From contig NZ_CP157793.1 in the NCBI RefSeq assembly GCF_040110915.1, forward strand, positions 2,678,939 to 2,742,938: a stretch of DNA of 64,000 nucleotides, read 5' to 3'. Shown piece by piece: positions 45,494 to 55,446 of the stretch. The position numbers were made by a program, and so were the translations under genes. This DNA comes from Stappia sp. Lineage in GTDB: Bacteria > Pseudomonadota > Alphaproteobacteria > Rhizobiales > Stappiaceae. The number at the start of each line of letters is the position of its first letter. Within the stretch, counting starts at the first letter, position 1. The notes under the pieces are model-generated. The model saw only the letters and a list, made by a program, of their open reading frames with translations. It was not told the DNA's origin and searched no databases.

Positions 45494-48400
45494 CTATTGA
45501 TCCGGCGCGCGCTCGATGAAGACCGGCGGATCGAGCGGCGGCAGCAATTGCATGGGCGCGCCGTCCGACGTCTCGGCGGGATTGGCCCGGCCGCGGGCGT
45601 CGAGCTCCTCCAGCGCGGCGCGAATGCGATCCTGAAAGCCTTCCGCGGGCGAGGGTTGCGGAGCGGGCTGCCGGGGGCGCGGTTGCGCAGCCGGCGCGCT
45701 GTCCCGGCGGACAGCGGTTTCGCCGTCCCGAGCGGGCGCATCCGGCGTGGATGATGCGTCGGTCGCGGAAGTGTCGCCCGCAGGCGTCTCCGCCTCCTCT
45801 TGCGGCGCTTGCGGCTCTGGCGGCGCTTGTGGCGGCTCGTCGGCGGAACGCAGGGAGCGTTCCTCGCGCGGCGGGTCCCCTGGCGCGCGTTGCCTGGCCT
45901 CCTCGCGCCGTTGTTCGCGTTCGATGAGCCGCAGGCGATTGTCCATCTCCCGCTCCTGCGCGTCGATTTCGGCCTGCAGTTCCTCGATCCGCCGAACCTC
46001 CTGCTCGAAGGCCCTGAGCGTCAGGAACGCGGTGAAGGGGGCGATGTCGATGCTGCGCTCCGGCGCGGCGAGATCGCCGGAGAACACCAGCCCCACTTCC
46101 GGCTCGGCCCCCGTGACCGCCTCGGCGCCCGGGTCGACCTCCAGCGAGAAGTCGCTGTCGAGCCTCAGCGTGTCCATGTCGACCTGCGCATTGCCGAAGA
46201 CGGTCGCCGCCTCCGTGTCGAGCGACAGATTGCTGACGCGCACCACCCCGCCGGAGATCGTCGCGCTCGCCTCCAGCGTCGCAAAGGGCAGCCGGCCGGC
46301 GTCCAGATGGCTGGCGAAGGCGGTGCGGATCGTGTCGTCGTCGAGCTCCAGCCCCGCATCGGCGGCCCGGATCACCAGATCGAAGGCGCGCGGATTGAGC
46401 CCGCGCAGCTCGCCGTCGCGCACACCGAGCGTGCCCCCGCCGGAGAGACTGGAGACGATGCCCGACAGCGAGCGCCCCGCCCCCTCCAGATCGAGCGACA
46501 GATCGGCGCGGCCCCTCGCGACCGGCCGCGCGGCGCGCTGCCATACGAGATCGTCGAGATCGGCGTTTTCCAGGCGCAGCGAGGCGTTCAGACCCGCCTG
46601 TCCCCCGGCCCGCGACACGGCATAGGTGCCGGTCAGCCGCCCGCCGGCGAAATCCGCTTGCGAAACGTCCAGCGTCAGCCTGTCGGACTTCAGGCCGAGC
46701 GTCGCGGCGACCCCGGTCGCGTCCGGCGCGGGCGCGAGCCGCATGCGCTCCACGGCCAGATCGAGCGCCAGATCGAGACCCGAGAGCACCGGCGGTCCGA
46801 AGGCGAGCGTCGACCAGGACCCTCCGCTGCGCGCCGCGCTCAGCTGATCGGCCCCGAGCATCAGGTCGCTGAGGGCCGCCGGGTCCATGTCCGACAGCGC
46901 GAGCCGGCCGCGCACGCGCGGATCGAGATCGGCCATCGCCTGGCGGAGATCGACCTCGACCGCGCCGTCGAGGCGCGTGCCCGCGACCGTGCCCGACAGG
47001 CCGGCGAGCGTGAAGGCATCGCCCACCCCCTCGACCGTCGCCACGAGATCCACCGCCTCGACGGAACTCGACAGCGACGGCAGTCGCCCCGTCAGCAGGG
47101 AAAAGGGCAGGAGATTGTCGGCCTTGGCGACCACATCCGCCGTATAGGCGACCTCTTCGTTCCCCGGCATCGACAGGGTGCCGACGCCGACCAGCGACGC
47201 GTCATCGAGATAGAATCGGGCGTGCCCGTCGAGCCCCTCCTCCGGAATGCCGGCCGCGCCCAGTTCGATCCGCGCCGCCCCCAGATCCGCCACCGGCAGG
47301 ACCGGCAGGCCCAGTTGCGCCAGCAGCGTGGTCCCTTCCTCGGCGGAGATCCCGAGTTCGAAATCCACCGCCGCCGCGCGCCAGGTGTCAAACCGGCCCG
47401 TGAGCCCGAAATCCGCATCGATCTCCGTGCCGCCGGCGGTTCCCTCGGCGGCCATGCGGGCCTGCGTGCCGGCCCCTTCTCCGCCGGCCAGCGCCTCGCC
47501 GTCGAAAACGACAGTGAGACGCGCCGGCGCGAAGGCCTCGGGCCGCGACGTGAACGGCGCCAGACCCTCGCGCTCCGGTGCCAGACGGCGGATGAGCGCC
47601 GCCACGCCCTCCAGCCGCTCGGCATCGACGGAGACGGTCAGGCGACCCGACGGCGACGTGGACAGCCGCTCGATCCGCCCGGAAGCGCTCAATCGCGCGC
47701 CGGCCAGATCGGCGAGGTTCGCCTCGTCGACGGTCAGCACATCGTCCTGATAGGCCGCGCGCACCGCGAGCGCGGAGGCCTCGAGCCCGCCGACCTCGAG
47801 CTCCTCGGCGAAGAGCCGCAGCGCCACCTGGGTGTCGCCCAGCGCGCCGGTCATCGTCGCCCCCTTCTTGCCGCCGAGCAGGAGACGGGTCAGCAGCACC
47901 GCCTGATCGGCGTTCAGCCGGTCGGCGTCGAGATCCACCTCGAAGACCGGCGGTCCGTTGCGCGGCACGCGGTAGCTGATCGCACCGCGCCCTGTCTCGC
48001 CGGCGATCTCGAACACCAGATCGGTGAGCGCGAGCCCCTCGGGCGACACGTCGAGCCGGCTTTCCACCGCGAAGGGATCGACCGCCGCGTCCAGCACCAC
48101 GCCCTGCCGCCACCAGTCCGCGAAGGCGTTGGGCTGCGCCACCGACACCGCGAAACTGCCGCGAAAGGCGGGCCTCGGCTTGAGTTCCAGATCGCCGCGC
48201 AGCAGGAAGGGGCTGCGCCCCGGCGCCTGGCCGGACAGTTCGGCAATGCGCCAGCCGCTGGCGAGCCGGCTTGCCTCGATGCGCAACTCCTGCATGAGAC
48301 CGCCGCCGCTGACGAGCGCCGGCACATCGAGCGTCACGGTTCCCTCGACCGGGGGATGCGGCAGCCCCTGAAGGGCCGTGAGCAGCACCCGGCCGGCCTC

Positions 48401-49384
48401 CTCGGCCGCCAGCGGGTCCTGCGGTCCCCGCCCGGCGATCCGGTCGAGATCGATCTGATTTGCGCTGGCCGTTACGTCGAAACGCACCGGCGCGGCGAGC
48501 GCCAGATCCATGTGGCCGGTGAGCGTGACGGGACGGTCCTCCGCGCCGTAGCGCAGGGTCGTCTCCCGGAGTCGCAGCGTGTCGATGTCGAGCGCGAAGG
48601 CGCCCTCGCTCGTCCATGCGCGCTCGGGCGTATCCTCCGGCGTGACCGAGGCGAGATCGAACCGGCCCTCGTAGCCGAGGCGCCCGCCATCGAGCGTCAC
48701 CCGCCCGTCGGCGACCAGATCCACCGGCACGGAGACGGGCGTGATGCCGGCGCGCAGGCGGATGCCGCCGTCCGCGTCGCGCCGTCCGGTGGCCAGCATG
48801 AGCGTCGCCCGTTGTCCTGCGTGGCTTGCCATGCCGTCGATCTTGTAGGGACCGAGCAGCGAGCGGGCGGAGACCGTGAGATCGACGTCCTCGAGCGTGT
48901 GCCGCGCGCCGTTGCGCGCATCGACGATGGCGATCCGCCCGTCGCGCACGCTCGCCTGTTCGAGCATCACAAGGTCCGGATCGACCGTGTCCAGCAACCC
49001 GTTGCGCCCGAGCGCGGTGAACCAGTCGAGCCGGCCGCGCTCGTCCAGCGACAGGTTGAGCGCGGGGCGCTCGAGCGTCATGTCGATGATGCGCACCTCG
49101 CCCTTCATCAGCGGCGGCAGCTCGATGCGCACGGCGAAGCGCGAGACGGCGAGCAGCGGATCTTCCGGCTCGCCCACCCGCACGTCGGTGAAGGTCAGCA
49201 TCGGGGTGGGCAGCAGCCGCATCTCCGCGTCGCCCATCACCGCGACGCGATGGCCGAGCAGCCGTTCGCCGTAGCGTTCGAAGGTGGTGCGATAGGCCGT
49301 CCAGTCGATGAAGAACGGTCCGACGAGCGCGGCGAGGAGCACCGCGAGGACGGCGAGGCCGATCGTGATGTAGATCGAATTCAG
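45494..49384 (-). CDS. AsmA family protein
   Basis: About 1296 residues. One N-terminal TM helix (NSIYITIGLAVLAVLLAALV) precedes a huge beta-rich AsmA/TamB-like periplasmic region, thought to bridge or regulate lipid transfer to the outer membrane. The C-terminal portion has a coiled coil (about residues 1150-1200, EVRRIEELQAEIDAQEREMD) and a Pro/Ala-rich tail. The TM helix is encoded in frame upstream of the first ATG/GTG candidate (GTG 49342). The probable start is CTG 49384 with GGGAGA 6 nt upstream, giving an N-terminus like AsmA homologues; GTG 49342 would cut into the TM helix. Confidence 0.88.
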   Translation of the reverse strand: MNSIYITIGLAVLAVLLAALVGPFFIDWTAYRTTFERYGERLLGHRVAVMGDAEMRLLPTPMLTFTDVRVGEPEDPLLAVSRFAVRIELPPLMKGEVRIIDMTLERPALNLSLDERGRLDWFTALGRNGLLDTVDPDLVMLEQASVRDGRIAIVDARNGARHTLEDVDLTVSARSLLGPYKIDGMASHAGQRATLMLATGRRDADGGIRLRAGITPVSVPVDLVADGRVTLDGGRLGYEGRFDLASVTPEDTPERAWTSEGAFALDIDTLRLRETTLRYGAEDRPVTLTGHMDLALAAPVRFDVTASANQIDLDRIAGRGPQDPLAAEEAGRVLLTALQGLPHPPVEGTVTLDVPALVSGGGLMQELRIEASRLASGWRIAELSGQAPGRSPFLLRGDLELKPRPAFRGSFAVSVAQPNAFADWWRQGVVLDAAVDPFAVESRLDVSPEGLALTDLVFEIAGETGRGAISYRVPRNGPPVFEVDLDADRLNADQAVLLTRLLLGGKKGATMTGALGDTQVALRLFAEELEVGGLEASALAVRAAYQDDVLTVDEANLADLAGARLSASGRIERLSTSPSGRLTVSVDAERLEGVAALIRRLAPEREGLAPFTSRPEAFAPARLTVVFDGEALAGGEGAGTQARMAAEGTAGGTEIDADFGLTGRFDTWRAAAVDFELGISAEEGTTLLAQLGLPVLPVADLGAARIELGAAGIPEEGLDGHARFYLDDASLVGVGTLSMPGNEEVAYTADVVAKADNLLPFSLLTGRLPSLSSSVEAVDLVATVEGVGDAFTLAGLSGTVAGTRLDGAVEVDLRQAMADLDPRVRGRLALSDMDPAALSDLMLGADQLSAARSGGSWSTLAFGPPVLSGLDLALDLAVERMRLAPAPDATGVAATLGLKSDRLTLDVSQADFAGGRLTGTYAVSRAGGQAGLNASLRLENADLDDLVWQRAARPVARGRADLSLDLEGAGRSLSGIVSSLSGGGTLGVRDGELRGLNPRAFDLVIRAADAGLELDDDTIRTAFASHLDAGRLPFATLEASATISGGVVRVSNLSLDTEAATVFGNAQVDMDTLRLDSDFSLEVDPGAEAVTGAEPEVGLVFSGDLAAPERSIDIAPFTAFLTLRAFEQEVRRIEELQAEIDAQEREMDNRLRLIEREQRREEARQRAPGDPPREERSLRSADEPPQAPPEPQAPQEEAETPAGDTSATDASSTPDAPARDGETAVRRDSAPAAQPRPRQPAPQPSPAEGFQDRIRAALEELDARGRANPAETSDGAPMQLLPPLDPPVFIERAPDQ

Positions 49385-49423
49385 GGCACTTCTCCCGGAC
49401 TGGCCGTTCCCGTTCCCGCCGCG

Positions 49424-50839
49424 TCAGCCGCCCGCGACGATCTTGCCGGGATTGAGGATGTTCATCGGATCGAGCGCGGTCTTGATCGCGCGCATGACAT
49501 CGAGCCCGGCGCCGTGTTCGCGCGCCAGATACTTCATCTTGCCCTGGCCCACACCGTGTTCGCCGGTGCAGGTCCCGCCCATGTCGATGGCCCGCCAGTT
49601 GAGCCGCTCGATGAACTCCTCGGCGGCCGCGATCTCGGCCGGATCGTCGGTGTCGACCAGCACCAGCACATGGAAGTTGCCGTCGCCCACATGGCCGACG
49701 ATGGCGGTGACAAGGCCCATCGTCTCGATATCCCGGTTGGTCTCGGCGATGCAATCCGCAAGCCGCGAGATCGGCACGCAGACGTCGGTCGACACGCCCT
49801 TGGCGCCCGGGCGCAGGCCCATGGCCGCCCAATAGGCGTCGTGGCGCGCCGACCACAACCGGGTCCGCTCCTCCGCCTGGGTCGCCCAGACGAAATCGCC
49901 GCCGCCGCAGTCGCGCGCGATCTCGCCGAAGAGATCGCTCTGCTCGCGCACGCCGGCCTGCGTGCCGTGGAACTCGACGAAGAGCGTCGGCGTCTCGGCG
50001 AGATCGAGCTTCGAATAGGCGTTGCAGGCGCGCACCTGGTTGGTGTCGAGCAATTCGATCCGCGCCACCGGCAGGCCGCACTGGATGGTCATGATCACGG
50101 CATTGCACGCCGTCTCGAGATCGGGGAACGGACACACGCCGCCCGACACGGCTTCGGGAATGCCGTGCAGGCGCAGGGTCAGTTCGGTGATCACGCCGAG
50201 CGTGCCTTCCGAGCCGACGAGCAGCCGGGTCAGGTCGTAGCCGGCCGAGGACTTGCGCGCCCGCCCGCCCGTCCGGACGATCCGCCCGTCCGCCATCACC
50301 GCGGTCAGCGCCAGGACGGCATCCTTCATGGTGCCGTAGCGCACCGCATTGGTGCCCGACGCCCGCGTCGCCGCCATGCCGCCGAGGCTCGCATCGGCGC
50401 CCGGATCGATCGGGAAAAACAGGCCGGTGTCGCGCAGATGCGCATTGAGCTGCGTGCGCGTCACCCCCGCCTGCACCGTGCAGTCGAGATCCTCCGGATG
50501 GACCGCGAGGATCTCGTTCATCTGCGACATGTCGATGGAAATCCCGCCCGCCGGCGCGTTGACGTGGCCCTCCAGCGAGGAGCCGGTGCCGAAGGGGATC
50601 ACCGGCACGCGGTGTTCGGCGCAGACCCGCACGGTCTCGGCCACCTCCTCGGTGGAGCGGGCGAAGACGACACCGTCGGGCGCCTGGGTCGGCAGCCAGG
50701 TGGTGGTGTGGGCATGCTGCTCGCGCACCGCCTGCGCCGCGCTGAAGCGCTCGCCGAAGCGCTGCGCGAGGATCTTCACGACGAGATCGATTCCCGCATC
50801 GTTGCGATCGACCGTCTGTTGCAGCGAGGCAAGCGACAT
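49424..50839 (-). CDS. FAD-linked oxidase (D-lactate dehydrogenase (cytochrome)-like)
   Basis: A 471-residue FAD-binding type-4 oxidoreductase. The N-terminal FAD domain has PVIPFGTGSSLEGHVNAPAG and PIDPGADASLGGMAATRASG. The C-terminal FAD-oxidase domain ends with GTCTGEHGVGQGKMKYLAR and ALDPMNILNPGKI. It is most like D-lactate/glycolate-type dehydrogenases (LDHD/Dld1-like), which pass electrons to cytochrome c or quinone. ATG 50839 (MSLASLQQT) is preferred to 50863. It lies 39 nt upstream of the AsmA gene; no functional link known. Confidence 0.9.
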   Translation of the reverse strand: MSLASLQQTVDRNDAGIDLVVKILAQRFGERFSAAQAVREQHAHTTTWLPTQAPDGVVFARSTEEVAETVRVCAEHRVPVIPFGTGSSLEGHVNAPAGGISIDMSQMNEILAVHPEDLDCTVQAGVTRTQLNAHLRDTGLFFPIDPGADASLGGMAATRASGTNAVRYGTMKDAVLALTAVMADGRIVRTGGRARKSSAGYDLTRLLVGSEGTLGVITELTLRLHGIPEAVSGGVCPFPDLETACNAVIMTIQCGLPVARIELLDTNQVRACNAYSKLDLAETPTLFVEFHGTQAGVREQSDLFGEIARDCGGGDFVWATQAEERTRLWSARHDAYWAAMGLRPGAKGVSTDVCVPISRLADCIAETNRDIETMGLVTAIVGHVGDGNFHVLVLVDTDDPAEIAAAEEFIERLNWRAIDMGGTCTGEHGVGQGKMKYLAREHGAGLDVMRAIKTALDPMNILNPGKIVAGG

Positions 50840-51039
50840 GAGCCCTCTCCGACTGTGGCGCAACTCCCGACGTCAGCGGGCGGTGCGCCCGTCCGACGCG
50901 GGCGCGATTTGCCTTCGCGCGCGGCCTCGGACTAGGTTTGGCGCACACTAGCAAAAACGACCATCCCGGCCAAAGACTTCCGCGCCGCGCGCGCCTTCGC
51001 CGCCGCACCGCGCAGTCCGGCCCCAGCAAGAGGCGGCGC

Positions 51040-51534
51040 ATGACCGAGGTTGCCCAGTTTCCGGCCCCCTTCAAGGGCTCGATCCAGACCGTGAAGGACG
51101 AATGGCTCGATTATAACGGCCATCTCAACATGGCCTACTACAACGTGTTGTTCGACACCTGTCTCGACGAGGCGTTCATCGCGCTCGGCCTCGGTCCGGA
51201 GTATGCGGCGACGCGCGGCGCCTCGTTCTTCACCGCCGAGGTGCATCTGTGCTACCTGCGCGAACTGGAGCGGGGAGATCCGGTCTACGCCACGGTTCAG
51301 CTCGTTGATTTCGATGCGAAAAAGGCGCATCTCTATCAGGAGCTTCACCATGCCGAAGAGGGCTTCCTGTCGGCCACCTCCGAACAGGTGTCGCTGCATG
51401 TCGATCTCACCGCGCGCAAGGTGGTGCCCTGGCCGGAGGATGTCGCCGAACGGCTTTCGGCCATGAAGGCGTCGCACGATGTGCTCGGCCGTCCCGAACG
51501 GGCCGGGCGGTCCATTTCCATCACCAAGCGCTGA
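51040..51534 (+). CDS. Thioesterase family protein (hotdog fold)
   Basis: A 164-residue 4HBT-type thioesterase. The catalytic loop DYNGHLNMAYYNVLFDTCLD is typical, followed by FFTAEVHLCYLRELERGDP. ATG 51040 (MTEVAQF) is chosen from the family start. Such proteins hydrolyse acyl-CoA or betainyl-CoA esters; the substrate here is unknown. It is followed by the ClC gene 40 nt downstream. Confidence 0.88.
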   Translation: MTEVAQFPAPFKGSIQTVKDEWLDYNGHLNMAYYNVLFDTCLDEAFIALGLGPEYAATRGASFFTAEVHLCYLRELERGDPVYATVQLVDFDAKKAHLYQELHHAEEGFLSATSEQVSLHVDLTARKVVPWPEDVAERLSAMKASHDVLGRPERAGRSISITKR

Positions 51535-51574
51535 GGCGGGACGCAACGCCGGCGGTCAAGGTTTCAAGGGTGCC

Positions 51575-53218
51575 ATGCCCTCTCTTCTCGATCAGGTGAA
51601 ACGCCTTCCCGCCATCGCGATCCGCTGGATCGAGCCGAACCTGCGCCTGTTCCGCACGACGCGCCTGCCGCTGGTCTGGCTGCTGGCGGTGCTGATCGGC
51701 GTGCTGACGGCGGTGGCCGCGATCCTGTTCCGCATGGCCATCGGCGCGATCCAGTGGACCTGGCTCGGCACGGCGGAGGAAACGGTGGTCTCGGCCGCCG
51801 CCGCCGTACCCTGGTGGGTGATCCTGCTCGCACCCGCCGCCGGCGGGCTCGTGGTCGGGCTCTATCTACAGTTCATCCAGCCGAAACAGCGCGCCGGCGG
51901 CGTCGCCGACGTCATCGAGGCGCGCGCGCAAGGCGGACGCGGTCTGCCCTTCTGGTCGGGCATTTCCTCCGCCTTCGTGACCGCCCTGTCGCTCGGCTGC
52001 GGCGCCAGCGCGGGGCGCGAGGGGCCGGTGGTGCATCTGGGCGCGACCATCGGCACGGCGATCTGCCAGACCTTCCGCCTGCCCGACGCGGCGCGGCGCA
52101 TCCTGCTCGCCTGCGGCGTGGCGAGTGCGGTCTCCGCCTCGTTCAACGCGCCGATCGCCGGCGTGCTCTTCGCCCATGAGGTGATTCTCGGCCACTACGC
52201 GCTGACCGCCTTCGTGCCCATCGTGATCGCCTCGGTTGTGGGGACCATGCTGTCGCGCCTGTGGTTCGGCGACGTGGCGGCCTTCATCATCCCCGAGTAT
52301 CAGATCACCTCGCTGTGGGAGCTGCCTGCCTTCGCCCTGCTGGGGCTGACCTGCGCCGCCGTCGCCGTGATCTTCCAGTTCGCGCTGATCGGCAGCGACT
52401 GGGTGGCGCGCAACATCCCCATGCCGCTGTGGCTGCGGCCGGTCACCGGCGGCCTCGCGGTCGGCGGCATCGGCGTGTTCTTCCCGGAAGTGCTGGGCGT
52501 CGGCTACGAGGCGACGGATGCCGCGCTCAAGCACCAACTGCCGCTTGCCACGCTTCTCATCCTTCTGGTGCTCAAGACGGCGGCGACCTCGATCACGCTG
52601 GCCTCGCGCTTTGGCGGCGGCATCTTCTCGCCCTCGCTCTATCTCGGCGCCATGTGCGGCGGCGCCTTCGGGCTGATCGCGGCCGCCGTCTTTCCCGAAC
52701 TCGCCTCCTCGCACGGGCTTTATGCGATCCTCGGCATGGGCGCGGTGGCGGCGGCCGTTCTCGGCGCGCCGTTTTCCACCACAATGATCGTCTTCGAATT
52801 GACCGGCGGCTATGCGCTGTCGATCGCGCTGCTGATCTCCGTTTCCATCGCCACCGGCCTGACCCAGGCGGTGCACGGGCGCTCCTATTTCCACTGGCAG
52901 CTGGAGATGCGCGGCGTGATGCTGCACGAGGGCGCGCACAAATGGCTGGTGCGCATCGTCCATGTGTCCGACTTCGTGGAACGCCTGCCCGCCGACGCGG
53001 AGCGGCCCGAGTTCGACGTCGGCGCCGGAACCCCCTATCTTCATCTGACCGACACGCTGGAAACGGCCCTCAGGGTCTTCGACGAAAGCGGCACCAACCG
53101 CCTGCCCGTGGTTGACCCGAACGACCCGGGACAGGTGATCGGCCACGCAACGCATGTGCGCGCGCTGCGCTTCTTCAACAAGGAACTGATCAGCCAGCAG
53201 GTCGAGGAACACCGCTGA
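51575..53218 (+). CDS. Chloride channel protein (ClC family) with C-terminal CBS domain
   Basis: A 547-residue ClC-type anion channel or H+/Cl- antiporter. The selectivity-filter motifs are GCGASAGREGPVVHLGA (with the gating Glu in GREGP) and FGGGIFSPSLYLGAMCGG. At least ten TM helices are seen. The C-terminal part (residues about 470-547) carries a CBS-type segment (DTLETALRVFDESGTNRLPV). Ion choice and coupling cannot be read from motifs alone. ATG 51575 fits the start. Confidence 0.92.
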   Translation: MPSLLDQVKRLPAIAIRWIEPNLRLFRTTRLPLVWLLAVLIGVLTAVAAILFRMAIGAIQWTWLGTAEETVVSAAAAVPWWVILLAPAAGGLVVGLYLQFIQPKQRAGGVADVIEARAQGGRGLPFWSGISSAFVTALSLGCGASAGREGPVVHLGATIGTAICQTFRLPDAARRILLACGVASAVSASFNAPIAGVLFAHEVILGHYALTAFVPIVIASVVGTMLSRLWFGDVAAFIIPEYQITSLWELPAFALLGLTCAAVAVIFQFALIGSDWVARNIPMPLWLRPVTGGLAVGGIGVFFPEVLGVGYEATDAALKHQLPLATLLILLVLKTAATSITLASRFGGGIFSPSLYLGAMCGGAFGLIAAAVFPELASSHGLYAILGMGAVAAAVLGAPFSTTMIVFELTGGYALSIALLISVSIATGLTQAVHGRSYFHWQLEMRGVMLHEGAHKWLVRIVHVSDFVERLPADAERPEFDVGAGTPYLHLTDTLETALRVFDESGTNRLPVVDPNDPGQVIGHATHVRALRFFNKELISQQVEEHR

Positions 53219-53237
53219 AGCAGGCGGCAGCCGGCGG

Positions 53238-53365
53238 CGCCGCCTGCAGCGCCCCGGTGTCGCCTGTCCCGTGGAGCCTACAGGGGCCCGTGTCTCTTGT
53301 TCCGCGCCGCCTACAGCGGCCCCTGTCTTTTGGTTCGCGCCGCCTACAGCGGCGCGGTGGCCCCC
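53238..53365. repeat. 33-bp tandem repeat across the aminopeptidase P stop codon
   Basis: Four units share CCTACAG/CCTGCAG cores at 53243, 53277, 53310 and 53343 (spacing 34, 33, 33). The unit at 53343 contains the TAG stop (CTA on the top strand) of the aminopeptidase gene; the others lie beyond it, in the gap shared with the ClC gene. Confidence 0.8.
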
Positions 53366-55155
53366 TCCAGCCAGGCTCGCGTCTGCGGATCGACCAGCGG
53401 GCCGATCTCGCGCAGCACCCGCGCGTGATAGCGGTCGAGCCAGTCCCGTTCGCCCGCGTCGAGCAGATCGGCGACCACCAGACGCCGGTCGATGGGCGCC
53501 AGCGTCAGCGCCTCAAAGCCGAGCATCTCCCGTTCGCCGTCCGCGATGGGCGCGGGCGGGGTCACCAGTTCCAGGTTCTCGATGCGGATGCCATGCGAGC
53601 CGGCCTTGTAGAAGCCCGGCTCGTTGGAGACGATCATGCCCGGCTCCAGCGCCACATGCCCCGACTTGGCGATCCGCTGCGGTCCCTCGTGCACCGAGAG
53701 ATAGGATCCCACGCCATGGCCCGTGCCATGGTCGAAGTCGAGCCCCGCCTTCCACAGCGCGATGCGCGCCAGCGCGTCGATCTGCGCGCCGCTCGTGCCG
53801 ACGGGAAACCGTGCCGTGGCAATCGCGATATGGCCCTTCAGAACCAGCGTGAAATGCCGTTTAATCTCCGCCGCGACATCGCCGACGGCCATCGTGCGGG
53901 TGATGTCTGTCGTGCCGTCGGCATATTGCGCGCCGGAATCGATCAGGAACAGGCTGTCGGGCGGAATCCGGCGGTTGCTCGCCCGGTCGACCCGGTAATG
54001 CGGGATCGCCGCATTGGGGCCGGCCGCCGAGATCGTGTCGAAGGAGATCTCCTTGAGCGCGCCGGTCTCCGCACGAAACCGCTCCAGCGTCTCCGCCACC
54101 GTGATCTCGTCGAGCCCTCCGGCGACGGTTCCGTCGAACCACGCGAGAAAGCGCGCATAGGCCGCCCCGTCGCGCAGATGCGCGGCGCGCGCGCCGGCAA
54201 TCTCCGCCGCCGTCTTGATCGCCTTGGCCCGCGTGACCGGATCGTCGCGTTCAATGACCCGTCCGCCCGCGCCCGTCACGGCCGTGGCCAGCGCGTCGCC
54301 GGCCCAGTTCGCATCGAGCATCACGCGCGCGCCGTCCGCCCCGAGCGCGGCAAGCGCCGGCACCAGGGCGTCGGGCTGGTCGATGTCGGTCAGCGCGTCA
54401 AGCGCCTCGCGCACCGCATCGGAGAGCTTGCCCGCCGCGATGAACAGCCGGGGCCGGCCCTGCGCCGGCAGAAGGGCGAAACTGAGCGGTACCGGCGTAT
54501 GCGGCACGTCGGCGCCGCGAATGTTGAACAGCCAGGCAATGCAATCGGGCTGCGTCAGCACCAGCGCGTCGGCGCCCGCCTCGCTCACGGCCACCTGCAT
54601 GCGCGCGATCTTGTCCCGCGCCGCCTCGCCGGCCAGCGCCGCGTCGTGCAAAACGACCGCTTCGACCGGCGGCGCGGGACGGTCGGTCCACACCGCATCG
54701 ACCGGATTGTCCGAGACAGGGACGAGTTCCGCGCCGGCCGCCTCGCAGGCGGCGCGCAACCGCCGCGCGCCGGCCACCGTGTGCAGCATCGGATCGTATC
54801 CCAGCCGGTTGCCCGGCTTCAGCACGCCGCCGAGCCAGGTCGCCGGCGGCATCTCGATCAGATGCAGCGGCTCGAAGACGGCGGTGTCGACCTGCTCGCG
54901 CACCTGGATCGTGTACCGCCCGTCGACGAAGATCGCCGCCCGGTCGGCGAGCACGACCGCCGTGCCGGCCGATCCGGCGAAACCGGTCAGCCATGCGAGC
55001 CGCGCCTCGGACGGCGGAACATATTCGCCCTGATGCGCGTCGCCGCGCGGAATGAGGAACCCGTCGAGGCCGCGGGAGTTCAGTTCTTGCCGCAGCGCCG
55101 CGCACCGCGCGGAGCCGACGGACGGATCGATGACCGTGTCGAAGCTTTGAAACAT
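53344..55155 (-). CDS. Aminopeptidase P family protein (M24)
   Basis: A 603-residue Xaa-Pro aminopeptidase of the long type with two N-terminal creatinase-like domains and a C-terminal pita-bread domain. Metal ligands are the two Asp in LIDSGAQYADGTTDITRTM, the His in HGVGSYLSVHEGP, and Glu in NEPGFYKAG and MLGFEALTLAP. It removes the N-terminal residue before proline, in the cytosol. The 33-bp tandem repeat starts at its stop codon. Confidence 0.95.
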   Translation of the reverse strand: MFQSFDTVIDPSVGSARCAALRQELNSRGLDGFLIPRGDAHQGEYVPPSEARLAWLTGFAGSAGTAVVLADRAAIFVDGRYTIQVREQVDTAVFEPLHLIEMPPATWLGGVLKPGNRLGYDPMLHTVAGARRLRAACEAAGAELVPVSDNPVDAVWTDRPAPPVEAVVLHDAALAGEAARDKIARMQVAVSEAGADALVLTQPDCIAWLFNIRGADVPHTPVPLSFALLPAQGRPRLFIAAGKLSDAVREALDALTDIDQPDALVPALAALGADGARVMLDANWAGDALATAVTGAGGRVIERDDPVTRAKAIKTAAEIAGARAAHLRDGAAYARFLAWFDGTVAGGLDEITVAETLERFRAETGALKEISFDTISAAGPNAAIPHYRVDRASNRRIPPDSLFLIDSGAQYADGTTDITRTMAVGDVAAEIKRHFTLVLKGHIAIATARFPVGTSGAQIDALARIALWKAGLDFDHGTGHGVGSYLSVHEGPQRIAKSGHVALEPGMIVSNEPGFYKAGSHGIRIENLELVTPPAPIADGEREMLGFEALTLAPIDRRLVVADLLDAGERDWLDRYHARVLREIGPLVDPQTRAWLEGATAPL

Positions 55156-55446
55156 GCGCCGAACGCTAGCCGATCGCGGGCGCCCGCAAAAGGCGTTTCC
55201 TGCCTGACCTCAAGGCACCCTGCCCGCGATGCGGGCACCGCCGGCACGCCGCCGCAACTCTCGGTCCGAAAACCTATACCGCGCTGCAATATCGTTACTT
55301 CGCACATGCAACATCTGCAGCACAGCCATGCACTTATCGCTCTTTTCGCGGCGCGGCGCGCTCCCCATTATCCTGGTCAAGAGTTTGAGGGAGGAAACTC
55401 TGTCGCGCTCCGCGACACATGAGACCTCGACCTGGAGATTGAAGAC

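Noticed and set aside
45800-50935. A 1711-codon frame on the plus strand
   Set aside because: It is antisense to the AsmA and FAD-linked oxidase genes, His/Arg/Gln-rich, with no domain; it follows from the lack of stop codons at high GC.
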